From contig PLSD01000133.1 of NCBI GenBank assembly GCA_003164135.1, forward strand, positions 19,713 to 83,712: a DNA stretch of 64,000 nt, in the 5' to 3' direction. The number at the start of each line of letters is the position of its first letter. Position 1 is the stretch's first letter. The notes beneath the pieces were generated by a model. It was not told the origin of the DNA and did no database searches. It saw only the letters and a list, made by a program, of their open reading frames with translations. Below, piece after piece: positions 8,344-17,876 of this stretch. Source of the DNA: Acetobacteraceae bacterium (GTDB lineage Bacteria > Pseudomonadota > Alphaproteobacteria > Acetobacterales > Acetobacteraceae). The position numbers and the translations under genes are program-made.

Positions 8344-10791
8344 CTATTCCGACTTGTCCTCCGTCTCCTTGGCGAGGAAGAAGGCCGAGGACGCGTTCTT
8401 GGGCGGGGAGATGTCCAGGGTCACCTTGTCGATGGTGCCGGTGAACACGCCCTCGTGGCTGTAGTCGGTGGTTACCGGCGCGCCGGTGTCGCGGCCTACA
8501 TCCAGCGTCTCGCCGCCATTGCCGATGAGCACTGGCAGCTCGGCCACCGTCTGCTTGGCCACCGGCACGCCGTCAGCCAGGATGGTTAGCACCCCGATGC
8601 CCGGCTTGGTCTCCGCCAGGTCGTACTCCAGATGGTGCGTGCCGGGGGTGAGCGCCTTGGCGGCCTGCACGCGGGTGTCCGAACCGGGGTAGTTGTTGGC
8701 GGCGGCATAGGCCGTGGGCACGCCGTTCTTCAGGTAGAAGCTCCAGCCGGAGAACAGCGAGCCACCGGCCAGGATGACGCCATTCGCCCCGCCCGGCGGC
8801 ACCTCGATATCCGCCTTCACTGTGAAGGGGAAGGCGAAGACCGGCGGAATGGTGGCGGCGGGCAGATGCACGCCCGTGCCCCAGAACACGAAATGCGTGC
8901 GGATTGGCTGGTTGAGATACTTCGCCAGCTCCTGACCGCGATAGAGCGCGCCGCTATCCTGGATCGGATAGACATTGTTGGCGATGGCCTGCTGGTCGAA
9001 CACCGCCTGCAGCTGCTTGAGCTTGTCCGGGTACTGTGCCGCCAGGTTATGGGCCTGGGTGGGGTCGTTGTTCAGGTTATACAGCTCCCACTGGTAGCTC
9101 GTCACATCGCTGTTGGGACGGTTGGTCATCAGCTCCCACGGCATGTTGCGCGGCGTGGTGTTGGCCAGCCAGCCGTCATCATAGATGGCGCGATTGCCGT
9201 GCAACTCGAAGTACTGGATGTGATGGGTCGAGGGCGCGGTGGGGTTGGTGAAGGTGTAGGCGAGGCTCACACCGTCCATCGGCATCTGCGGAATACCGTT
9301 GAACGAGCTGGGCGCTTTCAGATGCGTGATGTCGAGCAGGGTCGGCGCAATGTCTATGACATGGTGGAACTGGGTGCGGATGCTGCCCGGGTCGATGATA
9401 TGGCCCGGCCAGGAGATGACCATGCCGTCACGCGTGCCGCCCAGATGCGAGGCGACCTGCTTGAACCAGGGCAAGGGCGAGTTCATCGCCATGGCCCAGC
9501 CATTCGGGTAGATCTCATAGCTGCTGGGCCCGCCCAGCACGTTGAGATGCTGCGCGAGATAATGGTCGATGGAGGCGTCGCTCTCGTCGGGGTGAGTCAT
9601 CCCGTAGAGCTCGTTGACCGTGCCGTGCGGCCCGCCTTCACCGGAGGCGCCGTTATCGCCTTCGATCCAGATGACGATGGTGTTGTTGGCCAGACCCATG
9701 CGGTTGACCTCGGCAAGGATGCGGCCGACCTGGCTGTCCTGGTAGGCGAGTTCGGCGGCGTACACTTCCATGTAGCGCTCATCCACGGCCTTTTCGTCGG
9801 GCGTTAGGCTGTTCCAGTACGGTACGCCATCGGGCCGGGACGAAAGATCGGCGGTGGCGGGGAAGATGCCTTCCTTCTTCTGGGTCTCGTAGGTCTGCTC
9901 GCGCTGCACGTCCCAGCCCTGGTCGAACTTGCCCTTGAACTTGGCGATCCAGTCGGCCGGCGCCTGGTGCGGGGCATGGGTGGAACCGGTGGCGTAGTAG
10001 AGGAGGAACGGCTTGTTGGGCGAGGCGGCCTGCTCCTGGTGCAGCCAGGCGATGGCGTGGTTGGCGAGGTCGTTTTCCAGAATGTAGCCCTTGGGACGGT
10101 TGGAGCCATCCACCGCCGTCGTGTCCTCATAGAGTTCCGGCGCCCATTGGTCGTTGTCACCGCCCATGAAGCCGTAGAAATAGTCGAAGCCTATATGCGT
10201 CGGCCACAGATCGTAGGGACCGTCGGCTTGATCGTTGTTGGGGGCGTTGTGGTACTTGCCGAATGCCGCCGTGGTATAGCCATTGGCCTGCAGAATCTGC
10301 GCGATGGTGGCGGCGCTGTTGGGGATCGTGGCGTCGTAGCCGGGGTACGGCGTCACGATGTCGTCCACGGTGGCGGTGCCGACATGGTGGTGGTTGCGCC
10401 CGGTGAGCAGGGCAGCGCGAGTGGAGGAGCAGATCGCGGTAACAGCGAACTCCGTATAGCGCAGGCCGTTCTGAGCGAGTGCTGTGAAGTTGGGCGTGGG
10501 GACCGGACCGCCGAAAGTGGAGGTGGCGCCGTAGCCGACGTCATCGTCCAGGATGACGACAATGTTGGGTGCACCCGCGGGTGGCGTCACCGGCTTGGGC
10601 AGATAGGTGTCGGAGCCCTGGACGGTGGGGGCGAGATGGCCGGTGAACGGCGTGGTCGGATACGGTAGCGCCGGGCCGTTGGCCGGGGTGCCCTGGACGG
10701 TGGGTGCGGCGTTTTGCGCGTGTACCGGGGTGATGGCGGAAGTCGTCAGCAGCAAGGCCGCGAGCGCCAGTTTTGGACGTGGCAAGAACAT
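8344..10791 (-). CDS. Periplasmic arylsulfatase (paralog 1)
   Basis: The start chosen at 10791 is preceded by AGGGAG and opens directly with a Sec signal peptide (MFLPRPKLALAALLL ... VHAQ). An in-frame upstream ATG at 10860 would bury it. The 815-residue product is an alkaline-phosphatase-fold sulfatase. It shows PNIVVILDDDVGYG with the calcium-binding aspartates, then TAICSSTRAALLTGRNHH with formylglycine precursor C121, later the GDNGASGEGG region, and a C-terminal beta-sandwich domain of about 200 residues. The site reads C-S-S-T-R rather than the usual C-x-P-x-R. It is a tandem duplicate of the upstream gene and is likely exported to release sulfate from sulfate esters. Confidence 0.93.
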   Translation of the reverse strand: MFLPRPKLALAALLLTTSAITPVHAQNAAPTVQGTPANGPALPYPTTPFTGHLAPTVQGSDTYLPKPVTPPAGAPNIVVILDDDVGYGATSTFGGPVPTPNFTALAQNGLRYTEFAVTAICSSTRAALLTGRNHHHVGTATVDDIVTPYPGYDATIPNSAATIAQILQANGYTTAAFGKYHNAPNNDQADGPYDLWPTHIGFDYFYGFMGGDNDQWAPELYEDTTAVDGSNRPKGYILENDLANHAIAWLHQEQAASPNKPFLLYYATGSTHAPHQAPADWIAKFKGKFDQGWDVQREQTYETQKKEGIFPATADLSSRPDGVPYWNSLTPDEKAVDERYMEVYAAELAYQDSQVGRILAEVNRMGLANNTIVIWIEGDNGASGEGGPHGTVNELYGMTHPDESDASIDHYLAQHLNVLGGPSSYEIYPNGWAMAMNSPLPWFKQVASHLGGTRDGMVISWPGHIIDPGSIRTQFHHVIDIAPTLLDITHLKAPSSFNGIPQMPMDGVSLAYTFTNPTAPSTHHIQYFELHGNRAIYDDGWLANTTPRNMPWELMTNRPNSDVTSYQWELYNLNNDPTQAHNLAAQYPDKLKQLQAVFDQQAIANNVYPIQDSGALYRGQELAKYLNQPIRTHFVFWGTGVHLPAATIPPVFAFPFTVKADIEVPPGGANGVILAGGSLFSGWSFYLKNGVPTAYAAANNYPGSDTRVQAAKALTPGTHHLEYDLAETKPGIGVLTILADGVPVAKQTVAELPVLIGNGGETLDVGRDTGAPVTTDYSHEGVFTGTIDKVTLDISPPKNASSAFFLAKETEDKSE

Positions 10792-10821
10792 TCTACTCTC
10801 CCTAGATGTAAAGGCTAAAGC

Positions 10822-10852
10822 CGAAGGCCGGCGGGGATGCCGCCGGCCTTCG
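10822..10852. terminator. Intercistronic hairpin between the two sulfatase genes
   Basis: Perfect 13-bp arms CGAAGGCCGGCGG and CCGCCGGCCTTCG with a 5-base loop fill most of the 69-bp gap. On the minus strand no U-run follows; on the plus strand CGTTTGG follows. It is probably an attenuator or mRNA-stability element. Confidence 0.6.
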
Positions 10853-10860
10853 TTTGGCAA

Positions 10861-13311
10861 TCAGTCCGTCTTTGCTTCCGCCAGAGCGGGTGCCGAGAAG
10901 AAGACCGGGGCGATGTTCTTCGGCGGGTAGGAGTCGAAGGTCACCTTGTTGATGGCACCGGTGAAGACGCCCTCGTTGCTGTAGTCCGTGGTCACCGGCA
11001 CGCCCGTGTCGCGGCCCACATCCAAGGCTTCCATGATCCCGCCGAGCGCGGCCGGCGTGTGGGCGATCGGCGTCTTGGCGATCTGCACGCCGTTATCCAG
11101 TATCGTTAGCACGCCCGTGCTGGGCTGGGTGGAGGTAAGGTCGTACTCCAGATGGTGCTGGCCGGGTGCGAGCGGCTTGGCTGCCAGCACGCGCTGCTGC
11201 TGGCCCGGATAGTTGGAGGCCGCGGCATAGGCGGCGGGAACGCCGTCCTTCAAGTAGAAGCTCCAGCCGCCGAACTCCGAGCCGCCCGCCAGGATGACGC
11301 CGTTCGCCCCACCCTGCGGCACGGTGATGTCGGCCTTGACCGAGAAGGGGAAGAAGAAGATCGGCAGGACGTTCTCACCCGGCAGGTGCACGCCCGTGCC
11401 CCAGAACACGTAATGGGTCCGGAACGGCGAGCCGCCTGCCTTGGCGAGCTCGCCCATGCGCGCGCCCAAGGCGCCATCCTGCAACGGATAGACGTTGTTG
11501 GCGATGGCCTGCTGGTTGAACAAGTCCTGCAGCTGCTTCAGTTTGTCGGGGAACTGCGCCGCAATGTTGTGCGCCTGGCTCGGATCCTTGTTGAGGTCGT
11601 ATAGCTCCCAGCTGAACGTATTGGGGTCGACGCCATGCTGACCCGCACCCAGGCTCCAGGGCATGTTTAGCGGCGTGGTGTTGGCCAGCCAGCCATCCTG
11701 ATAGATGCCGCGATTGCCGAACAACTCAAAATACTGGACGTGGTGCGGCGACGGCGCCGTGGGGCTGGTGAAGCTATAGGCCATGCTCACACCATCCAGC
11801 GGGATCTGCGGGATGCCGCTCACCGCGCTGGGGGCCTGCAGATGCGCGACCTCGAGCAGGGTGGGGGCGATGTCGATGACATGATGGTACTGGGTACGGA
11901 TCGAACCCGGATCGGTGATATGGCCCGGCCAAGAGATGACGGCGCCAACCCGCGTGCCGCCCAGATGCGAGGCGATTTGCTTGAACCACTGATAGGGCGC
12001 GTTCATCGCCGAGGCCCAGCCGATCGGGTAGACCTCCTCGGTATCCGGCCCGCCCAGGATATTGAGGTGCTGGGCGAGATAATCGTCGGAATCCTTTTCG
12101 TTGGCGCCGGGGCCTATCAAATTATGCACCTCGTCGATGGTGCCGTTGGGGCCGCCCTCGCCGGAGGCGCCGTTATCGCCTTCGATCCAGATGATGATGG
12201 TGTTGTTGGCCAGACCCATGCGCTTGACCTCGGCGACCACACGGCCGACCTGGCTGTCCTGGTAGGCGAGCTGGGCGGCGTAGACCTCCATGTAGCGCTC
12301 ATCCACGGCCTTTTGGTTGGGCGTCAGGGTGTTCCAATACGGCACCGGCGGCGGGCGGGGGGCGAGGTCGGTGTAGGACGGCAAGATGCCCTCCTGTTTC
12401 TGGCGATCCAGCGTCTGCTGGCGCACTTCGTCCCAGCCCTGGTCGAACTGGCCCTTGAACTTGGCGATCCAGTCGGCCGGCGCCTGTTGCGGCGCATGGG
12501 TGGTGCCGGTGGCGTAGTACAGGAAGAACGGCCGGTTCGGCGAGGCGGCCTGCTCCTGGTGCAGCCAGTCGATGGCGTGGTTGGCCAGATCGTTGTCCAG
12601 AATATAGCTCTTGGGACTGTGCGAGAGATCGACCGGCGTGGTGTCGGAATACAGCTCGGGATGGAATTGGTCGGTATCGCCCTCCAGGAAACCGTAGAAA
12701 TGGTCGAAGCCGATGCCGGTCGGCCAGACTGTGTACGGGCCGTCGGCCAGGGTGGAGGACGGCACGTTGTGGTATTTGCCGAACATCGCGGTGGCGTAGC
12801 CATTGTCGCGCAGAATTTCGGCGATGGAGGCTTCGCTGGTGGGGAACTGCATGTCGTAGCCCGGGTAGGGCGCCTCGCCCTCGGTCACCGTGCCGTAGCC
12901 CGCGTGGTGATAGTTGCGCCCGGTGAGCAGCGCGGCGCGGGTGGAGGAGCAGATCGCGGTAACGCCGAACTCGGTATAACGCAACCCGTTCTGGGCGAGT
13001 GCCGTGAAGTTGGGCGTGGGCACCGGGCCGCCAAAGGTGGAGGTGGCGCCGAAGCCGACATCGTCATTGATGATGACCACGATGTTCGGTGCGCCCGTGG
13101 GCGGTGTCACCGGCTTGGGCAGATAGGTGTCCGAGCCCTGCACAGTGGGCGCGAGATGGCCGGTGAACGGCGTGGTCGGATACGGAATGGCCGGGCCGTT
13201 GGAGGGCGTACCCTGGAACGCGGGCGCGGTGCTCTGCGCATGTACCGGGGTGATCGCGGAAGTCGCCAGCAGCAGGGCCGCGAGCGCCGCCTTGGGACGG
13301 GGCAAATTCAT
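10861..13311 (-). CDS. Periplasmic arylsulfatase (paralog 2)
   Basis: The 816-residue protein is collinear with its downstream neighbour along the whole length. It has the same signal peptide style (MNLPRPKAALAALLL ... VHAQ), PNIVVIINDDVGFG with the aspartate pair, and C121 in ICSSTRAALLTGRNYHH. It also has the GDNGASGEGGPNGT block and the same C-terminal beta-sandwich. The shared C-S-S-T-R site shows the variation predates the duplication. Differences cluster around the substrate-facing loops, for example the segment after the tyrosine-rich EVYAAQLAYQDSQVGR, so the two copies may take different sulfate esters. It follows the receptor gene after a strong hairpin. Confidence 0.93.
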   Translation of the reverse strand: MNLPRPKAALAALLLATSAITPVHAQSTAPAFQGTPSNGPAIPYPTTPFTGHLAPTVQGSDTYLPKPVTPPTGAPNIVVIINDDVGFGATSTFGGPVPTPNFTALAQNGLRYTEFGVTAICSSTRAALLTGRNYHHAGYGTVTEGEAPYPGYDMQFPTSEASIAEILRDNGYATAMFGKYHNVPSSTLADGPYTVWPTGIGFDHFYGFLEGDTDQFHPELYSDTTPVDLSHSPKSYILDNDLANHAIDWLHQEQAASPNRPFFLYYATGTTHAPQQAPADWIAKFKGQFDQGWDEVRQQTLDRQKQEGILPSYTDLAPRPPPVPYWNTLTPNQKAVDERYMEVYAAQLAYQDSQVGRVVAEVKRMGLANNTIIIWIEGDNGASGEGGPNGTIDEVHNLIGPGANEKDSDDYLAQHLNILGGPDTEEVYPIGWASAMNAPYQWFKQIASHLGGTRVGAVISWPGHITDPGSIRTQYHHVIDIAPTLLEVAHLQAPSAVSGIPQIPLDGVSMAYSFTSPTAPSPHHVQYFELFGNRGIYQDGWLANTTPLNMPWSLGAGQHGVDPNTFSWELYDLNKDPSQAHNIAAQFPDKLKQLQDLFNQQAIANNVYPLQDGALGARMGELAKAGGSPFRTHYVFWGTGVHLPGENVLPIFFFPFSVKADITVPQGGANGVILAGGSEFGGWSFYLKDGVPAAYAAASNYPGQQQRVLAAKPLAPGQHHLEYDLTSTQPSTGVLTILDNGVQIAKTPIAHTPAALGGIMEALDVGRDTGVPVTTDYSNEGVFTGAINKVTFDSYPPKNIAPVFFSAPALAEAKTD

Positions 13312-13356
13312 GACAATGTTCCCTTTTACTAGATGGATTTTATAGAATTTATGGCA

Positions 13357-13384
13357 GCGGCCCCGCCGTTTCCGGCGGGGCCGC
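13357..13384. terminator. Hairpin downstream of the TonB-dependent receptor gene
   Basis: Perfect 12-bp arms GCGGCCCCGCCG and CGGCGGGGCCGC around a 4-base loop lie between the receptor stop and the sulfatase 2 start. There is no U-tract on the minus strand, so partial termination or mRNA processing is more likely than a complete stop. Confidence 0.6.
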
Positions 13385-13391
13385 GCTTTGG

Positions 13392-15800
13392 TTAGAACTT
13401 GCCCGAGAGCGTCACGCCGCCGGTGATCGGATCGCCAACCAACCCATTGATGGTGTTGTAAGTCGGGAACGACCCGCTGGCGCTGCGGTACAGGTAGTAG
13501 TGGCTGTCGGTAACGTTATGGATCCAGCCGGAGAGATCCCAGCGGCCATCGGCCTCCTTAACGCCCGCCGCGACGTTGCCGATGCCATAGCCCGGCACCC
13601 AGCTGTACTGTGAGTTATCCGCTCCGGAGAAGAACCCGGTGCGCAGGATGGCATCCGCCGCCACATAGGCCACGACGTGATGGCCGCCCAACTCCGGCAG
13701 CTCGTGGTCGTACTCGCCGCCAACCGAACCGGTCCAGCTGGAAATGCCGGGCACGCGGCCGCCGGTGAGGTTGCAGGCCACGCCGCTGCCACCCAGTTCG
13801 ATGGGGCACGGGGCGCTGGGGTTCGACTCATAATAGGCGTTGTCATAGACGCCGGAGAAGGTCAGGCTCAGCTCCTGCGTTGCCTGCACCTGGGTGTCGA
13901 CCTCGACGCCACGCGAGCGGACCTTGGGGATGCTTGAGACATAGGTGTAGGGCAGGCCCCCCGAGAAACCCACCAACGTCGCTTGGTAGTCGGTGTCCTC
14001 GTCCCAGAACAGATCGCCATCGACCAGCGCACGGCCGCCGAACAGCGTGGTCTTGGCCCCGACCTCGTAATTGTCGAGCGTCTCGGGGTTCACGACCTTC
14101 GGCGCGATGCGGGAATTGATGAGGTTGATGCCCGCCGACTTGGCGCCATGCGAGTAGGTGGCGTAGGCCAGCACGCCCTCGACCGGCTTGTAGGACAGCG
14201 TGATCAGCCCCGCGGGCAAGCCGTTATCAGCGCTAACGTTATAGAGCGGCACAACCGGCGCGAAGGCATTGCGCAGGCCGATGACCGCCGGGCTGGCGGA
14301 GGCCGCGCCGCCTTCCTGCACCTCGTGGTAGGCGCCCGTCTTTTGCTCGTAAGTGTAGCGCAGGCCGCCGGTCAGATCGAGCTTGGGCAGGAGATGCCAT
14401 GTCGCCTGGCCGAAGCCCGCGTAGCTGTTGGTGTCGTATATGCCGGTGCTGGCACCGCCAAAGCCATTCAGCGCCGTGTTATCCGTCTGCGCGGCGGCGC
14501 TGCTGGGCGCGGAGTTGGAGAGCCACGCACCAGCATCAGAGCCGTATTGGCTGACGATGGCACTGTTCAGCGACTGGTATAAATAATACAGGCCCGCCGT
14601 ATAATCCACCGGTCCGCTGGTCGGCGACGTCACGCGCAGTTCCTGGCTCGCCTGGCGCTGGTATACGGTTGCCTGCGACTGGGTAAGGACCGAGAGCGAC
14701 GTCAGGTCGGAGTCGTTATGCGGGTACCAGTTCCAATAGCGCACCGCGGAGATGGATGTAAAAATAAAGCCATCCAGATCATAGTCGGCCTCTGTCGAGA
14801 TGCCGGCGCTCTCCTGGTGGTAGTGGACCGGGCTGTTATCGGTCGTGGTCCGGGCCCAGGCGTTGGTGGAGGGCAGCGGAACGCCAAGCGTGGTGTAACG
14901 CACCTGCGCGGTCTTGGCCGCCGGGATGGCCGCTCCGCCCAGATATCCGGGGGCGTAGTTGTTCACATAGCCAAAAATCTGATTGGCGCAGCAATTATCG
15001 TTATCGCTGTTGTAGTCGATGATGGTGCGCAAGGTCAGCGCCGGGGTCACGTTCGCCAGGAGCTGGGCGCGGATGCCCTTGTCATCCTGGTTGCCGAAGC
15101 TGCGGCCGTCATACAGGTCCTTCACGTAGCCATTGTGCTGCGTGCCCTGAAAAGACAGGCTGAAGGCCAGCTTGTCACTGCCAAACAGGGCGCTGGAGGC
15201 GCGGGCCTTGATCTGAAAATAGTTCTGGGTGCCATACGAGATGGAGCCCTCCGCCGTCGGCGTGAAGCTCGGCAGTGCCGTGGTGATGTTGACGGCGCCA
15301 GAGACGGTGTTCTTGCCGAACAGCGTGCCCTGCGGGCCGCGCAAAACTTCGATGTTTTGCAGGTCCGGAATGTCGAACACGTCCTGGGCTGGGCGCGCCA
15401 GCAGCACGCCATCGAGATACACGCCAACGCCACCCTCCAGCCCGTCATTGGCCAGGTTGGGCACGGCGCCCAGGCCGCGGATGTTGAGCGCGGTGTTGCG
15501 GGGATTGAAAGCTTCAACGGTGAGCGTGGGCACCAGCTCCTGGATTTTCGTTAGATTGGAGGAACCGACGATCTTGATCTGGTCCGCGGTGACCACGGTC
15601 AGCGAGACCGGCACGGATTGGGCGCGCTCGGCGCGGTGGCGGGCGGTAATGATGACTGGCTTCAGCGTGACCGAGGCATCCGCGGGCGGCGATGGGGGCG
15701 GGGGCGTTTGGGCGTGCGCGGGTACGCTCGCCAGCAACACCGCCATCGCCATTGCCGAGGCGCCCGCGAAACGGCGGCGATTGTGAGATGGGGTAGACAT
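13392..15800 (-). CDS. TonB-dependent outer-membrane receptor
   Basis: The start at 15800 has AGGAGAG upstream and begins MSTPSHNRRRF followed by a signal peptide ending VPAHAQ. A longer frame to 15977 lacks these features. The 802-residue protein has the plug domain (VIITARHRAERAQSVPVSL ... IRGLGAVPNLANDGLEGG ... VEVLRGPQGTLFGKN-like stretch) and then a 22-strand barrel ending in the terminal Phe of LSGKF. It sits upstream of two sulfatases and divergent from its own tonB-exbBD genes. It is inferred to import a sulfated compound or the desulfated product. It looks like the generic plug family of sphingomonads and acetic acid bacteria, not a specific siderophore receptor. Confidence 0.92.
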   Translation of the reverse strand: MSTPSHNRRRFAGASAMAMAVLLASVPAHAQTPPPPSPPADASVTLKPVIITARHRAERAQSVPVSLTVVTADQIKIVGSSNLTKIQELVPTLTVEAFNPRNTALNIRGLGAVPNLANDGLEGGVGVYLDGVLLARPAQDVFDIPDLQNIEVLRGPQGTLFGKNTVSGAVNITTALPSFTPTAEGSISYGTQNYFQIKARASSALFGSDKLAFSLSFQGTQHNGYVKDLYDGRSFGNQDDKGIRAQLLANVTPALTLRTIIDYNSDNDNCCANQIFGYVNNYAPGYLGGAAIPAAKTAQVRYTTLGVPLPSTNAWARTTTDNSPVHYHQESAGISTEADYDLDGFIFTSISAVRYWNWYPHNDSDLTSLSVLTQSQATVYQRQASQELRVTSPTSGPVDYTAGLYYLYQSLNSAIVSQYGSDAGAWLSNSAPSSAAAQTDNTALNGFGGASTGIYDTNSYAGFGQATWHLLPKLDLTGGLRYTYEQKTGAYHEVQEGGAASASPAVIGLRNAFAPVVPLYNVSADNGLPAGLITLSYKPVEGVLAYATYSHGAKSAGINLINSRIAPKVVNPETLDNYEVGAKTTLFGGRALVDGDLFWDEDTDYQATLVGFSGGLPYTYVSSIPKVRSRGVEVDTQVQATQELSLTFSGVYDNAYYESNPSAPCPIELGGSGVACNLTGGRVPGISSWTGSVGGEYDHELPELGGHHVVAYVAADAILRTGFFSGADNSQYSWVPGYGIGNVAAGVKEADGRWDLSGWIHNVTDSHYYLYRSASGSFPTYNTINGLVGDPITGGVTLSGKF

Positions 15801-16302
15801 CAAGTCTCTCCTGTAGAGTGTTGGATTTTGGCTCGCGCGCTGCCCAACCTGGCGAAAACGCCAAAAGGCGTTCGGACAGCGGTGGAACGGCGCATGAACA
15901 TGCAAGAACTCCAGACCGGGTAGAACCGCGATACGGGCTGATCCCGGCGGCGAGCACATGCAACATAGATTAAACAAAATATAGATTCAATAGGGTTACT
16001 AGCGTTACATATCGATAAGATTCCTGATGCGCATCGACATGCAGATACAGAATATTTTTCTGAAACATCACAGGATTTTGAAAGTTTTTTGTTTTATTTC
16101 AATGGACAATTCCTTTCAATCTCAACTTTGCGAGATAATCCTACTTAGAAATTGGAAATCAGGCCAAACGCGCTTTCCTGCTTACAACAGGCACATCTCC
16201 AAAACCTTCTTATTTATATACTTATCTTATGGACATTAATCTAGTTTGCTGTATGACACGCCCAGCCCCCAGGGGCGCCGCATTTTGTTTCGGAGCACGA
16301 CG
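15801..16302. promoter_or_regulatory. Divergent intergenic region, receptor / tonB
   Basis: This is a 500-bp spacer. The half next to the receptor is GC-rich leader. Bases 15960-16250 are strongly AT-rich and must hold the promoters for both directions. I see no clear consensus pair or operator. A 70-codon plus-strand frame at 16027 lies in the AT-rich part and has no coding character. Confidence 0.5.
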
Positions 16303-16917
16303 TTGAGCTATCCGTACCAGACATCCTCGCCACGCCGCTTCGGGGGCATCGCCTTTGTTGTGCTGCTGCATGTGGCGATCATCTACGCGCTGGTGAACGG
16401 CCTCGGCAGCGCCGTGGTGGATGTGCTGCGCGCGCCCTTGAAGACCGAGGTGATCCAGGACGTGAAGCCGCCGCCGGAGGCGCCGCCACCGCCCCAGCCA
16501 CCGGTCATCCATCCGCCGCCGCCCTATATTCCGCCGCCGCTCATCCAGTTGGCGCCGCCACCGTCGCCGCCGCCGGTGGCGAACGTGACGACGGTGAGGC
16601 CACCCGCCCCCACGCCGGTGGCACGCCCCCCCATCGCGCGCGCCGCCGGGCTGGACCCGAACCAGAGCTGCACCGCGCCGGAATATCCCGAACAGGCCGA
16701 GGACATGGGCCAGACCGGTACCACGCTTCTGCAATTCCTCATCGGCGCCAATGGCAGCGTGGAACAGGCGCGAATCGCCACCTCATCGGGCCATGACCAG
16801 CTGGACCAGGCGGCGCTGCAAGCGCTCTCCGCCTGCAAATTCAAGCCCGCGCTCAACGCCAATGGCCAGCCGCAAGAGGCGTGGACGAGCATTCCCTACG
16901 TTTGGACATTGAATTGA
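16303..16917 (+). CDS. tonB: TonB energy-transducing protein
   Basis: The chosen TTG start at 16303 follows GGAG by 7 bases; an upstream TTG at 16246 has no ribosome site. The 204-residue product has a short cytoplasmic N-terminus and one membrane helix (FVVLLHVAIIYALVNG). A long Pro-rich spacer (PPPEAPPPPQPPVIHPPPP region, about residues 49-105) spans the periplasm, and the C-terminal TonB fold contains PEYPEQAEDMGQTG and ends YVWTLN. It transmits proton-motive force to the divergently encoded receptor. The same N-terminal motif recurs as a gene remnant near 59000. Confidence 0.92.
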   Translation: MSYPYQTSSPRRFGGIAFVVLLHVAIIYALVNGLGSAVVDVLRAPLKTEVIQDVKPPPEAPPPPQPPVIHPPPPYIPPPLIQLAPPPSPPPVANVTTVRPPAPTPVARPPIARAAGLDPNQSCTAPEYPEQAEDMGQTGTTLLQFLIGANGSVEQARIATSSGHDQLDQAALQALSACKFKPALNANGQPQEAWTSIPYVWTLN

Positions 16918-16952
16918 CGGCCGCCCCTATTTAAAAAATTGGAGTAAGTATC

Positions 16953-17873
16953 ATGAAGTCTACCAAGTTCTTCGCCGCCGTGCTGGTGGCCGGCGCAATC
17001 CTCGCCGCGCCGCTCGCCGCTTCCGCCCAGCCCGATCTGTCCACGGCCGCCGCCGAAGCCAGCGCCCCGTCCGCCGCACCCGTCATCCCCACGGACGCGA
17101 CGGCCCCAGCCACGCTCGACACCAGCACGGCCGCGCCGGCCACCGCCACCATCGCCAACCCCTACGGCCTGAGCGCCCTGTGGGGCCACGGTGACTTCAT
17201 CGCCCGCTTTACGCTTCTGGTGCTGGCCGTCATGTCCGCCGCCACCTGGTACATCCTGGCCACCAAGCTGCTGGAGCAAACCCAGCTCTTCCGCCAGGTC
17301 AAGCAGAGCCGCGGCTTCTGGACCGCCAGCTCGGTGAAGGACGGCGTTGAGCTGCTGCCCAAAAACTCCCCGTTCAAGGCCGTGGCCGAGACCGGAATCA
17401 GCGCACTTGAGCATCACGAGGGCTCGCTGGTCGAGAACATCGACCTTAACACCTGGATCTCGCTGTCCATCCAGCGCACCGTCGGGCAAATCGTCTCACA
17501 TCTGCAGGGCGGCCTCGCGGTGCTCGCCACGGTCGGCTCCACGGCGCCGTTCGTCGGTCTGTTCGGCACCGTATGGGGCATCTACCACGCGCTCACGGCC
17601 ATCGGCATCGCCGGCCAGGCGAGCATCGACAAGGTCGCCGGTCCGGTCGGCGAGGCGCTGATCATGACCGCCATCGGTCTGGCCACCGCCGTGCCCGCCG
17701 TACTCGGCTATAACTGGATGGTACGGCGCAACAAGGTGGCGGTGGAGGAGGTGCGCGGCTTCGCCAGCGATCTGCACTCCGTGCTCATCAGCGGCAAGGT
17801 CGCGGGTCTGCGCGCCCCCGCCCCCGCCCAGCCGGCCGCCGCCCGGCCCATCTCTGTGGTACAGACGGCGTAA
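16953..17873 (+). CDS. exbB: ExbB (MotA/TolQ/ExbB proton channel)
   Basis: The 306-residue protein carries an N-terminal signal-like helix plus an Ala/Thr/Pro-rich stretch (residues 1-70), a common extension in alphaproteobacterial ExbB. Three membrane helices follow, with the family signature GSTAPFVGLFGTVWGIYHA and the AIGLATAVPAVLGYN helix. It assembles with ExbD into the pentameric motor that energises TonB. It lies 35 bp after tonB and 3 bp before the first exbD, within one operon. Confidence 0.93.
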   Translation: MKSTKFFAAVLVAGAILAAPLAASAQPDLSTAAAEASAPSAAPVIPTDATAPATLDTSTAAPATATIANPYGLSALWGHGDFIARFTLLVLAVMSAATWYILATKLLEQTQLFRQVKQSRGFWTASSVKDGVELLPKNSPFKAVAETGISALEHHEGSLVENIDLNTWISLSIQRTVGQIVSHLQGGLAVLATVGSTAPFVGLFGTVWGIYHALTAIGIAGQASIDKVAGPVGEALIMTAIGLATAVPAVLGYNWMVRRNKVAVEEVRGFASDLHSVLISGKVAGLRAPAPAQPAAARPISVVQTA

Positions 17874-17876
17874 GCC

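Noticed and set aside
11740..13332. 530-codon plus-strand frame opposite sulfatase paralog 2
   Set aside because: Composition (Arg/Asp/Gly/Val, no motifs) is that of an antisense shadow; the sulfatase is well supported.
16027..16239. 70-codon plus-strand frame in the receptor/tonB spacer
   Set aside because: It lies in AT-rich promoter DNA, lacks a ribosome site and has no domain.
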